Shown in pieces: positions 1 through 9,740 of a stretch of 15,946 bases of DNA (its first letter is position 1; the number at the start of each line of letters is the position of its first letter). Origin of the DNA: DASPKT01 sp035627915. Its GTDB lineage: Bacteria; Pseudomonadota; Alphaproteobacteria; Azospirillales; Azospirillaceae. Made by a program: the position numbers and the translations under genes. Under the pieces are notes generated by a model. That model had not been told where the DNA came from and ran no database searches. It saw only the letters and a program-made list of their open reading frames with translations. The stretch lies in contig DASPKT010000010.1 of assembly GCA_035627915.1 (NCBI GenBank), positions 1-15,946 on the forward strand, in the 5' to 3' direction.

Positions 1-1688
<1,688 letters not shown>

Positions 1689-1696
1689 ATCGATTG

Positions 1697-1706
1697 CCTT
1701 CCTTCC
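1697..1706 (-). promoter_or_regulatory. Ribosome binding site of pnp
   Basis: On the minus strand this reads GGAAGGAAGG, eight bases before the pnp ATG. It fixes the start at 1688 and suggests efficient translation once the message escapes the upstream terminator. Confidence 0.7.
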
Positions 1707-1771
1707 GTCCGACACCCGCCGGCGCCCCGGATTGGGCGGGCAGGCCGGGGCCCATGTCGGCAGGCCCCGCG

Positions 1772-1818
1772 TTAAAAACGGAACGGCCAGCCGGGACCCT
1801 TCCCGACTGGCCGTTCCG
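1772..1818 (-). terminator. Intrinsic terminator between rpsO and pnp
   Basis: Two 18-nt arms (1779-1796 and 1801-1818) pair with a single mismatch around a CCCT loop. On the minus strand the stem is followed directly by UUUUUAAC (1778-1772). This is a textbook rho-independent terminator, 110 nt after the rpsO stop and 84 nt before the pnp start. It matches the position of the t1 terminator in the E. coli rpsO-pnp operon, where partial readthrough and a separate pnp promoter set the ratio of the two products. The plus-strand side has no U-tract, so it acts only on the minus strand. Confidence 0.88.
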
Positions 1819-1927
1819 CGTTCGTCTAGCTGTTCGTCCCCCCGCCGCGCGCCGCGCCGTCCGTTCCGCCTGCCTGGGGCGGGCGGTACGGGATCGGCGG
1901 GGCTGCGGCGGCGGTCACGGGCCGGCC

Positions 1928-2197
1928 TTAGCGGCGCAGGCCCAGACGCTGGATCAGGGTGTCGTAGCGGCCCTGGTCCTTCGCCTTGAGATAGTCCAGC
2001 AGGCTGCGGCGCTGGCCGACCATGACGAGCAGGCCGCGGCGCGAGTGGAAATCCTTCGCGTGCGTCTTCAGGTGCTCGGTCAGGTTGTTGATGCGCTCCG
2101 AGAGGATCGCAACCTGCACCTCGGGCGAACCGGTGTCGCCGTCCTTGGTCTTGTACTCGGAAATGAGCGCGGTCTTGCGCTCCTGGGTGATCGACAT
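1928..2197 (-). CDS. rpsO: 30S ribosomal protein S15
   Basis: S15 is a primary 16S rRNA-binding protein of the 30S platform and contributes to the B4 bridge with the 50S subunit. The 89-residue product is the usual family length and complete, from MSITQERKTALISEYKTKDG to the basic end RYDTLIQRLGLRR. Conserved S15 stretches visible are DTGSPEVQVAILSERINNLT and HAKDFHSRRGLLVMVGQRR (rRNA contact region). The ATG is preceded by AGGAGA (2203-2208) at good spacing. The gene sits 16 nt after the truB stop, so it is surely co-transcribed with it, and an intrinsic terminator follows. In E. coli, S15 represses its own translation through a pseudoknot at the start site; the leader here is too short within the intergenic space to judge by eye. 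Confidence 0.98.
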   Translation of the reverse strand: MSITQERKTALISEYKTKDGDTGSPEVQVAILSERINNLTEHLKTHAKDFHSRRGLLVMVGQRRSLLDYLKAKDQGRYDTLIQRLGLRR

Positions 2198-2213
2198 CGG
2201 GGTCTCCTGTATC

Positions 2214-3155
2214 TCAGAGGTTCAATACGCGCACCGGGCGGATCTCCGCCCCTTCGACACGGGCCAGGGCCACCGGCCTTCCGGCCGAAACGGCAAGAAC
2301 GGTGCCGTCGCCGTCCGCCAGGGACCCGGCCAGCTGGTCCAGCCGCTCCAGGTCCTGCCGGCGCAACAGCGCCACCGTTTGGCCTTGTCGCAGTCGGTGC
2401 GCTTCCACTTCCGTCAGGGCCAGGGCCGGGATGTCGTCCAGCGCGGTCTCGATCGGCAGCAGAAGTCCTTCGACCGCGGGTGTTTGCGCCACCCGCTCCA
2501 GTTCGTCAAGGGGAATCGCGTCCGCCAGGGTGAAGCGGCCGACGCGCAGGCGGCGCAGGGCCGAGACGTGGCCGACCGTGCCCAGCGCCAGCGCCAGGTC
2601 GCGGGCGAGCGAGCGCATGTAGGTGCCCTTGCCGCACTCCACCTCGAACTCGGCGTGGTCGGCGTCGGGCCGGCCGGTCAGGTGGAAGCCGTCGACCCGC
2701 ACCTGGCGCGGCTTCAGGTCCACCACCTCGCCCTCGCGGGCCAGGTCGTAGGCGCGCTCGCCGTCCACCTTGATGGCGGAGAACTGCGGCGGCACCTGGC
2801 TGATCCAGCCGGTGAAGCGTTCCAGCGCCGCCTCGATCTGCTCGTCGGTGGGGCGCACGCCGCTGGTGGCGGTCACGGTGCCCGCCATGTCGTCGGTGCT
2901 GCGCGCCTCGCCGAAGCAGAGGGTGAAGCGGTAGGTCTTGCCGCAGTCCATGGCGTAGGAGACGGTCTTGGTCGCCTCGCCGAGCGCGATCGGCAGCACG
3001 CCGGTCGCGATCGGGTCCAGCGTGCCGCCGTGGCCCGCCTTCTCCGCCTTCAGCAGCCAGCGCGCCTTGGCCATGGCCTGGGTGGAGGTCATGCCGGGCG
3101 GCTTGTCCAGCACCAGCCAGCCGTGGATGGGCAGGCCCTTGCGTTTACGCGCCAC
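2214..3155 (-). CDS. truB: tRNA pseudouridine(55) synthase TruB
   Basis: TruB isomerises U55 in the T-loop of tRNAs to pseudouridine and acts as a tRNA chaperone. The protein has GWLVLDKPPGMTST, the catalytic motif GGTLDPIATGVLPIALGEATK, the PPQFSAIKVDGERAYDLAREG segment and GKGTYMRSLARDLALALG. A C-terminal PUA-like region follows (about 240-313). I chose the GTG at 3155 (313 aa): it has GGAGG nine bases upstream (3165-3169), gives the MARKRKG-type N-terminus common in relatives, and puts the catalytic Asp at residue 47, against 48 in E. coli. A GTG at 3194 in the same frame (326 aa) is possible, with a weaker GAGG. The gene overlaps the end of rbfA by 11 nt (50 nt with the longer start), which implies translational coupling. 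Confidence 0.96.
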   Translation of the reverse strand: MARKRKGLPIHGWLVLDKPPGMTSTQAMAKARWLLKAEKAGHGGTLDPIATGVLPIALGEATKTVSYAMDCGKTYRFTLCFGEARSTDDMAGTVTATSGVRPTDEQIEAALERFTGWISQVPPQFSAIKVDGERAYDLAREGEVVDLKPRQVRVDGFHLTGRPDADHAEFEVECGKGTYMRSLARDLALALGTVGHVSALRRLRVGRFTLADAIPLDELERVAQTPAVEGLLLPIETALDDIPALALTEVEAHRLRQGQTVALLRRQDLERLDQLAGSLADGDGTVLAVSAGRPVALARVEGAEIRPVRVLNL

Positions 3156-3642
3156 GGCCGTCTTCCTCCCGCCTGCCGGCGCCGTCTCCGTCACCGGGCG
3201 TGTCCTCGCCCAGGACCTCGTCGCGGTCCAGGCTCATGCCCTCGCCGTCGAGGTCGCGCACCACGTCGGGGCGGTGCAGCAGCGTGTTGATGTGCTGGGC
3301 GTAGTCGAAGGAGGTGTCGGGCTGGAAGGACAGGCGCGGCGCGTAGGGCAGGCGCACCTCCTTCGCCACCTGGCTGCGCAGGAAGGCCGAGGCGCGGTTC
3401 AGCGCGGCGATCTGCTCGGGATGGCCGCCGCCCAGCGGCATGACGAACGCGGTGGCGTTCTTCAGGTCCGGGCTGATCCGGACCTCGCTGACGGTGATGT
3501 TGAGGTCCTGCAGCTCGGGGTCGCGGAAATCGCCGCGGCGGAAGATGTCCGCCAGGGCATGGCGGATCTCCTCGCCCACGCGCAGCTGGCGCTGGGACGG
3601 GGTACGGCCGGCGCGGTGGGCGCCGTCACGCTTGCTGCTCAT
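3145..3642 (-). CDS. rbfA: Ribosome-binding factor A
   Basis: RbfA is a single KH-type domain protein that binds the immature 30S near 16S helix 1 and is needed for late processing of the 5' end and for cold growth. The 165-residue product shows the family pattern: PSQRQLRVGEEIRHALADIF at the N-terminus, ITVSEVRISPDLKNATAFV (beta strands of the KH fold), then LNRASAFLRSQVAKEVRLPYAPRLSFQPDTS. About 35 extra residues at the C-terminus are acidic and Gly/Arg-rich, as often in alphaproteobacteria. The ATG at 3642 has only a poor Shine-Dalgarno (AGGACA). It is separated from infB by an unusually long 175-nt spacer with GC-rich hairpins and overlaps truB downstream. Confidence 0.96.
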   Translation of the reverse strand: MSSKRDGAHRAGRTPSQRQLRVGEEIRHALADIFRRGDFRDPELQDLNITVSEVRISPDLKNATAFVMPLGGGHPEQIAALNRASAFLRSQVAKEVRLPYAPRLSFQPDTSFDYAQHINTLLHRPDVVRDLDGEGMSLDRDEVLGEDTPGDGDGAGRREEDGRGA

Positions 3643-3712
3643 TGTCCTGGTCCTCGGTCGTGCCCGTCTCCCGGGGCGTCGGCCGCGCGGCCTGCGGGCC
3701 GTGGCGGGGGCG

Positions 3713-3774
3713 CCGGGCCGGACCCCTGGGGGCCCGGAACGGGGTCGGCCGTCCGGGATCGGACCGGACGGCCG
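3713..3774 (-). other. Paired GC-rich hairpins in the infB-rbfA spacer
   Basis: The 175-nt gap 3643-3817 holds two inverted repeats. CCGGGCC (3713-3719) pairs perfectly with 3731-3737 across 11 nt. CGGCCGTCCGG (3746-3756) pairs perfectly with 3764-3774 across 7 nt. Neither is followed by a U-tract on the minus strand, so they are not ordinary terminators. They could be mRNA processing or stability elements, or a rho-related pause that lowers rbfA-truB relative to infB. The function is inference. Confidence 0.45.
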
Positions 3775-3817
3775 GTTGGAAGCGGATGGGGCGGAAGGAA
3801 GGGGGGGGCGGGGCGCC

Positions 3818-6580
3818 TTACAGCACCCGCGCCACCTCCTCCATCTCGAACGCCTCGATGACGTCGCCCGGCTGGATGTTGTCGTAGTTCTCGAAGGCCA
3901 TGCCGCACTCGTAGCCCTCGCGCACTTCCTTGACCTCGTCCTTCATGCGCTTGAGCGTCTTCAGCGTGCCCTCGTGGATCACGACGTTGTCGCGCAGCAG
4001 GCGGACGCCGGCACCGCGCTTCACCGTGCCCTCGGTCACGCGGCAGCCCGCGACCTTGCCCACCTTGGTGATGTTGAACACCTGGAGGATCTGGGCATTG
4101 CCGAGGAACCGCTCGCGCAGGGTCGGCTTCAGCATGCCGGTCAGGAGCGCCCGGACGTCGTCGATGATGTTGTAGATCACCGAGTAGTACCGGACCTCCA
4201 CGCCGTCGCGCTTGGCGAGCTCGCGGGCCTGCGGGTTGGCGCGGACGTTGAAGCCCACGATGATGCCCTTGGAGGCGGCCGCCAGCGTCACGTCGCTCTC
4301 GTTGATGGCGCCCACGCCCGACTGGAGCACGCGCACCTTCACCTCGGCGTTGTCGCCGGCCAGCTTCTCCACGGCACCCGTGATCGCCTCGATGGAGCCC
4401 TGCACGTCGCCCTTGATGACGAGCGGCAGTTCCTTCACCTCGCCGGCTTGGATCTGCTTGAACATCTGCTCCAGCGACCCGCGCGCGGTGGCGGCCGATG
4501 CGGCCTCCCGCTTCTTGCGCTGGCGGAACTCGGTGATCTCGCGGGCACGGGCCTCGCTCTCCACCACCGAGAACTCGTCGCCGGCCAGCGGCGTGCCGTT
4601 CAGGCCCAGCACCTCGACCGGGGTCGCGGGCTCGGCCTTGGCCACGTTCTGGCCGCGGTCGTTGACCAGGGCGCGCACGCGGCCCCACTCGCCGCCGGCC
4701 ACGACGATGTCGCCGACGTTCAGGGTGCCGCGCTGGACCAGGACGGTCGCGACGGAACCGCGGCCGCGCTCCAGCTTCGCCTCCACCACCACGCCTTCGG
4801 CGGTGCGGTTCGGGTTGGCCTTCAGCTCCAGGATCTCGGCCTGCAGGAGGATGGCCTCCTCCAGGCGCTCCAGGCCCAGGCCGGTCTTGGCCGACACCTC
4901 GACGTCCAGCACCTCGCCGCCCATCTGCTCCACCACCAGCGAGTGCTGCAGCAGCTCCTGGCGGACCCGCTCGGGCTTCGCCGTGGGCAGGTCGCACTTG
5001 TTGATGGCGACGATGATCGGCACGCCGGCGGCCTTGGCGTGGTTCAGCGCCTCGACCGTCTGCGGCATGACGCCGTCGTCGGCCGCGACCACCAGCACCA
5101 CCACGTCCGTCACCGTGGCGCCGCGGGCGCGCATCTCGGTGAAGGCCGCGTGGCCAGGCGTGTCGATGAAGGTGATGCGCGAGCCGGACGCCAGCTGCAC
5201 CTGGTAGGCGCCGATGTGCTGGGTGATGCCGCCGGCCTCGCGGCTGGCGACGTCGGTCTTGCGCAGCGCGTCCAGCAGCGAGGTCTTGCCGTGGTCGACG
5301 TGGCCCATGACGGTGACGACCGGCGGACGGGCGCGCAGCTCGTCCGGACGGTCCTCCTCGCCGCGGACGCCGATCTCGACGTCGGCCTCGGAGACCCGGC
5401 GCGAGCGGTGGCCGAACTCGGCCACGACCAGCTCCGCCGTGTCGGCGTCGATGGTCTGCGTGATGGTGGCCATCACGCCCATGCGCATCAGCGACTTGAT
5501 CACGTCGGCGCCGCGTTCCGCCATGCGGTTCGCCAGCTCCTGGACGGTGATGACTTCGGGGATGATGACGTCGCGGGTCACTTTCTGGACTTCCTGGCGC
5601 CCGGTCAGACGCTGCTTCTCGCGCTCGCGGGCACGGCGCAGGGCGGCCAGGCTGCGGCCGCGCTGCCCGCCCTCGTCGTCGAGCGCCTGGGAGATGGTGA
5701 GCTTGCCGGTGCGCCGGCGGTCGTTGCCCTTAGGCGTCGCGGCCTTGGGCGGAGCCTTGGCCGGGGCCTTGGCGCCGACGCCGCCGCCGCGGCGGGCGCC
5801 GCCGCGCGGACCCTCCTCGTCGTCGTCCACGGCGGGGCGGCCGGGCACGGCCGGACCGCGGGGGCCGGCGTCGTCCGTCGCGGCCGGGGCCGGGCGGGCG
5901 GAGACGGGGCCGCGGTCGTCGCCCGGACGGGTGCCGCGGCGGTCGTCGGCGGCGGGAGCCGGACGGCGGGCGGCCTCGGCCTCGCGGCGCTTGGCCTCCT
6001 CCTCCTGGCGGCGCTTCTCCGCCGCGGCGGCGGCCTCGCGCTCGGACTCCTGGATGCGGCGCAGCTCCTCGAGCTCACGGCGGCGCAGGGTCTCGTCGTC
6101 GAGCGGCTCCTGCGGGGCCTCCTCAACCACGGGCTCCGGCGCGTGGGCGGCGTCCGCCTCCGCGTAGTCGGCGGCATCGAGGCCTTCCGCCTCGCCGTGC
6201 TCGTACTCGTCGTCGTACGCCTCGTCCTGGGGACGGCGGTCGTCCTCCTGGGCGCTGCGCAGCGCCCGCATGCGGGCCTCGCGCTCCTCCTCGGTCAGCT
6301 GGCGCGGCACGGCGCCGCGCTGCGGGCCGCGGCCGGGACCGCCCGCGGGACGCCCCTCGGCGGCCTGGCGGGCAGCGGCCCCGCCGTCGGCGACGCCGGG
6401 GACGGCACCCTTCTCGAAGGTTCGCTTGCGCTTGACCTCGACCGCGACGGTCTTGGTCCGGCCGTGCGAGAAGCTCTGGCGCACGGAACCCGCGTCCACA
6501 GTCTTCTTCAGCTCGAGCTTGCCCTTGCCGGAAAGGCTCAAGACTTTCTTGTTGCGGTCCTGGTCGTTCGTGTCAGTCAT
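3818..6580 (-). CDS. infB: Translation initiation factor IF-2
   Basis: IF-2 is the GTPase that brings fMet-tRNA to the 30S P site and promotes subunit joining. Taking the ATG at 6580 gives 920 residues starting MTDTNDQDRNKKVLSLSG, the usual alphaproteobacterial N-terminus; an ATG at 6619 would add 13 residues and overlap the upstream gene. Layout: IF2-associated N-terminal segment (GKLELKKTVDAGSVRQSFSHG), a long low-complexity linker rich in Arg, Glu, Ala and Pro (about 60-310), the IF2_N module (VITVQELANRMAERGADVIK), then the G domain with G1 GHVDHGKT (about 426-433), switch region AGGITQHIGAY, G3 DTPGH (about 472), G4 NKCD (about 527) and G5 SAKTG. EF-Tu-like and fMet-tRNA-binding C-terminal domains follow, ending EAFEMEEVARVL. 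It starts 23 nt after the ylxR stop, in the same operon. Confidence 0.97.
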   Translation of the reverse strand: MTDTNDQDRNKKVLSLSGKGKLELKKTVDAGSVRQSFSHGRTKTVAVEVKRKRTFEKGAVPGVADGGAAARQAAEGRPAGGPGRGPQRGAVPRQLTEEEREARMRALRSAQEDDRRPQDEAYDDEYEHGEAEGLDAADYAEADAAHAPEPVVEEAPQEPLDDETLRRRELEELRRIQESEREAAAAAEKRRQEEEAKRREAEAARRPAPAADDRRGTRPGDDRGPVSARPAPAATDDAGPRGPAVPGRPAVDDDEEGPRGGARRGGGVGAKAPAKAPPKAATPKGNDRRRTGKLTISQALDDEGGQRGRSLAALRRAREREKQRLTGRQEVQKVTRDVIIPEVITVQELANRMAERGADVIKSLMRMGVMATITQTIDADTAELVVAEFGHRSRRVSEADVEIGVRGEEDRPDELRARPPVVTVMGHVDHGKTSLLDALRKTDVASREAGGITQHIGAYQVQLASGSRITFIDTPGHAAFTEMRARGATVTDVVVLVVAADDGVMPQTVEALNHAKAAGVPIIVAINKCDLPTAKPERVRQELLQHSLVVEQMGGEVLDVEVSAKTGLGLERLEEAILLQAEILELKANPNRTAEGVVVEAKLERGRGSVATVLVQRGTLNVGDIVVAGGEWGRVRALVNDRGQNVAKAEPATPVEVLGLNGTPLAGDEFSVVESEARAREITEFRQRKKREAASAATARGSLEQMFKQIQAGEVKELPLVIKGDVQGSIEAITGAVEKLAGDNAEVKVRVLQSGVGAINESDVTLAAASKGIIVGFNVRANPQARELAKRDGVEVRYYSVIYNIIDDVRALLTGMLKPTLRERFLGNAQILQVFNITKVGKVAGCRVTEGTVKRGAGVRLLRDNVVIHEGTLKTLKRMKDEVKEVREGYECGMAFENYDNIQPGDVIEAFEMEEVARVL

Positions 6581-6603
6581 TCGATATCCGACTGGTTCGT
6601 CGT

Positions 6604-7293
6604 TTAACTCTGGTACCAAACCTTGCCGTCCCGGCCCGTGAGGTCGGCCAGCCGGCCGGCCTCCCGCAGCAGGCGCGCCGCCAACGGCCCGCCGCCCAGG
6701 ACTGCATGCACCGCTTCGTCCCTGCCCAGGGCGGGACCCAGCTCGGCACGGCCGAACAGGTCCACCATGGGCACATCGGGCGCGAGCGCCGTCAACTTGT
6801 CCCTTCCGTCGGCGGCGCCGTCAGACGCCTCCAGCCGGAGTCCGATGCCGCCGCCCGACTTGCCGACACGGCCGCCGCGCAACGCCATCGCCACCTTCTC
6901 GAACCCCGCCACCGCCTGCCCGCCGCGGCGGGCGAGGCCCACCAGCTCCAGGCAGCGGCGGCGCACCAGGGTCCGCGTCCGCTCCAACAGGTCCGGCGGC
7001 GCCTTGACGGCGCGCCGGGCGGCCTTGGAGAACAGCCCCTTCGCCACGGCCTTTTCAACCAAGGCGGGGTCCGCCGTCAACCACAGCCCACGTCCGGGCA
7101 GGGTTTCCTCCACGTCGGGCACCACCGAACCGTCGGGGGCGACCACGAAGCGTACCATGCCGTCCCGCGGCGCCACGGCACCCGACGCGATGCACCGCCT
7201 GAGCGGGCTCGCGCGGCCGCCGACGGCCTCGTCCTCGCCCTCGGGCAGGACGGGGTCGTCGGAAGCGGTGCTGGTCATGGCGATGGCACCCAC
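6604..7293 (-). CDS. YlxR (DUF448) RNA-binding protein with L7Ae-like C-terminal domain
   Basis: The 229-residue protein belongs to the nusA-infB-linked YlxR family. The N-terminal half carries the DUF448 signature: PLRRCIASG, RFVVAPDGSVVPD, LPGRGLWLTAD and GLFSKAARRAVKAP (about residues 29-97). The second half (about 105-215), beginning LVRRRCLELVGLARRGGQAVAGFEKV, resembles the L7Ae/L30e fold (YlxQ) that is a separate gene in Bacillus. This looks like the alphaproteobacterial ylxR-ylxQ fusion. Both modules are RNA-binding folds; the role is not firmly known, though YlxR has been linked to transcription regulation and to RNase P in other bacteria. The GTG at 7293 has AAGGAA a little far upstream; the ATG at 7278 (MTSTASDDP) has no Shine-Dalgarno but remains possible. 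It lies 21 nt after nusA. Confidence 0.9.
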   Translation of the reverse strand: MGAIAMTSTASDDPVLPEGEDEAVGGRASPLRRCIASGAVAPRDGMVRFVVAPDGSVVPDVEETLPGRGLWLTADPALVEKAVAKGLFSKAARRAVKAPPDLLERTRTLVRRRCLELVGLARRGGQAVAGFEKVAMALRGGRVGKSGGGIGLRLEASDGAADGRDKLTALAPDVPMVDLFGRAELGPALGRDEAVHAVLGGGPLAARLLREAGRLADLTGRDGKVWYQS

Positions 7294-7314
7294 GGGGCGG
7301 TCCGTTCCTTTCCG

Positions 7315-8823
<1,509 letters not shown>

Positions 8824-8848
8824 CGAAGCGAACCCTAGTTCTCGTTCG

Positions 8849-8864
8849 GCCCGCCGGGGCGGGC
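8849..8864 (-). other. Compact hairpin in the rimP-nusA spacer
   Basis: GCCCGCC (8849-8855) pairs perfectly with GGCGGGC (8858-8864) around a two-base centre and can be extended on both sides with one bulge. It lies about 25 nt before the nusA start on the minus strand and has no U-tract. It may modulate processing or nusA translation; this is a structural observation only. Confidence 0.4.
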
Positions 8865-8912
8865 GAATTCAGGTGGCGTTTCCGGCTCGTCTTGCGGTCG
8901 GCGCGGGCCTTC

Positions 8913-9455
8913 TCAGTCCTGGTCGTCGGCGCCGTCGGCCCCGACCTTCATGTCCGGGTCCATCTCCACGCCCTGGGCCTTGGCCGCCGAGCGCAGCAGC
9001 GCGTCGGTCAGCACCAGCTTGGCGCGGTGGACCATGGGGAAGGGCACGCGGGCCGGACCTTCCGGCGTGTCGATGAGGATGTCCTCCCCCTCCAGCCCGC
9101 GCAGCACGCCGGTGAAGCGGCGGCGGCCGTCGATCAGGCCCTTGGCCTCGACCTTGGCGTCGTAGCCGGAGAAGCGGACATAGTCCTTCGGGCGGGTCAG
9201 CGGCCGGTCGATGCCGGGGGAGCTGACCTCCAGCGTGTAGGCCCCGGCGATCGGGTCCTCCACGTCCAGCAGGGCCGAAACCGCGCGGCTGATCTCGGCG
9301 CAGTCGTCCACGGTCATGGCGGCGCCGTCCAGCCGCTCCGCCATGATCTGCAGCGTGGGGTGGGCGCCGCCGGTGAGCATGACGCGCACCAGCTCGTACC
9401 CCATGCCCTCGACCGAGGGTCCGACGATGCTTTCGATCCGTTCAGTTACGTCCAT
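8913..9455 (-). CDS. rimP: Ribosome maturation factor RimP
   Basis: RimP assists early assembly of the 30S subunit, helping S12 bind. The 180-residue protein has the two-domain layout of the family: an alpha/beta N-terminal domain (MDVTERIESIVGPSVEGMGYELVRV through the DDCAEISRAVSALLDVEDPI helix) with the conserved LEVSSPGIDRPL motif near residues 75-86, then an Sm-like beta-barrel (FTGVLRGLEGEDILIDT, PFPMVHRAKLVLTD). The last 20 residues are acidic and Gly-rich. The ATG at 9455 has only a weak GGGG Shine-Dalgarno. It is the first gene of the rimP-nusA-infB operon and is preceded by a leader with a hairpin and an intrinsic terminator, not by another coding region on the same strand. Confidence 0.96.
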   Translation of the reverse strand: MDVTERIESIVGPSVEGMGYELVRVMLTGGAHPTLQIMAERLDGAAMTVDDCAEISRAVSALLDVEDPIAGAYTLEVSSPGIDRPLTRPKDYVRFSGYDAKVEAKGLIDGRRRFTGVLRGLEGEDILIDTPEGPARVPFPMVHRAKLVLTDALLRSAAKAQGVEMDPDMKVGADGADDQD

Positions 9456-9515
9456 GTCGACCCCGTCCGCACGCCCCCGGGATTTCCGGTCGCCGGGGTT
9501 TGCGGACCCCAGGAA

Positions 9516-9542
9516 TTAAAAAAGGTGGGCCAATGGCCCACC
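9516..9542 (-). terminator. Intrinsic terminator in the rimP leader (candidate attenuator)
   Basis: GGTGGGCC (9524-9531) pairs perfectly with GGCCCACC (9535-9542) around AAT, and on the minus strand the stem is followed by UUUUUUAAUU (9523-9514). The U-tract lies only on the minus side. It sits about 60 nt upstream of rimP with no gene in the sense direction before it, so it cannot be the end of a neighbouring transcript. The simplest reading is premature termination of the rimP-nusA-infB transcript. That NusA controls it is inference from the E. coli operon. Confidence 0.8.
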
Positions 9543-9549
9543 CGCAAAG

Positions 9550-9587
9550 CGAACCGGCCAGCCACCCGATCAGGGGCGGCCGGTTCG
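9550..9587 (-). other. Leader hairpin preceding the rimP attenuator
   Basis: CGAACCGGCC (9550-9559) pairs perfectly with GGCCGGTTCG (9578-9587). The 18-nt interval can form further pairs (GCC/GGC and CC/GG). In the minus-strand transcript it comes seven nt before the terminator stem. Its 3' arm carries GGTG and GGCC blocks that could alternatively pair with the GGCCCACC arm of the terminator, giving a possible antiterminator. The stem is plain in the sequence; the switching model is inference. Confidence 0.6.
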
Positions 9588-9611
9588 TTATGTGGATTGC
9601 TGGCCTATAAT
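9584..9611 (+). promoter_or_regulatory. Plus-strand TATAAT, candidate divergent promoter
   Basis: TATAAT at 9606-9611 is a perfect -10 box, with a poor -35 (TTCGTT, 9584-9589, spacing 16). It lies within the near-symmetric CTATAATAG, so both strands carry a -10-like sequence at the same spot. It would give a leader of about 120 nt for the DUF3052 gene. Confidence 0.35.
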
Positions 9612-9635
9612 AGTCATCCGGGCGCCAACCGCAAA
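9600..9635 (-). promoter_or_regulatory. Candidate promoter of the rimP-nusA-infB operon
   Basis: On the minus strand TTTGCG (9635-9630) is followed after 17 nt by TATTAT (9612-9607), a five-of-six match to the -10 consensus. The implied start near 9600 would place the hairpin 9550-9587 and the terminator 9516-9542 inside the leader. The -35 is only moderate. The -10 overlaps a plus-strand TATAAT. Confidence 0.5.
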
Positions 9636-9675
9636 GGTTTTTCGCCCGCTTTTCCGGAGGGCCCCGGCTGCGTCC

Positions 9676-9704
9676 TTGCACGGAACCTTTCGCGCAACGA
9701 CAAT
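9676..9704 (+). promoter_or_regulatory. Candidate proximal promoter of the DUF3052 gene
   Basis: TTGCAC (9676-9681), a 17-nt spacer and GACAAT (9699-9704) form a moderate sigma70-like promoter with a start near 9711, about 30 nt before the ATG. It competes with the more distant TATAAT; neither can be confirmed by eye. Confidence 0.3.
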
Positions 9705-9740
9705 CCGGGGCCGAGGGACCATTCGCCACCGGGGGCCGGC

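Noticed and set aside
3440..6607. 1055-codon plus-strand open frame opposite infB
   Set aside because: The Leu/Ala/Gly/His/Asp-rich translation is the antisense shadow of a GC-rich gene. infB on the other strand has all GTPase motifs.
9456..9740. A tRNA-fMet (metY) gene ahead of rimP, as in E. coli
   Set aside because: I searched the minus strand for a cloverleaf, a CAU anticodon arm and GGTTCAAATCC-type T-loop. GGTTCG occurs only as part of the 10-bp hairpin, and no acceptor stem or CCA end is present.
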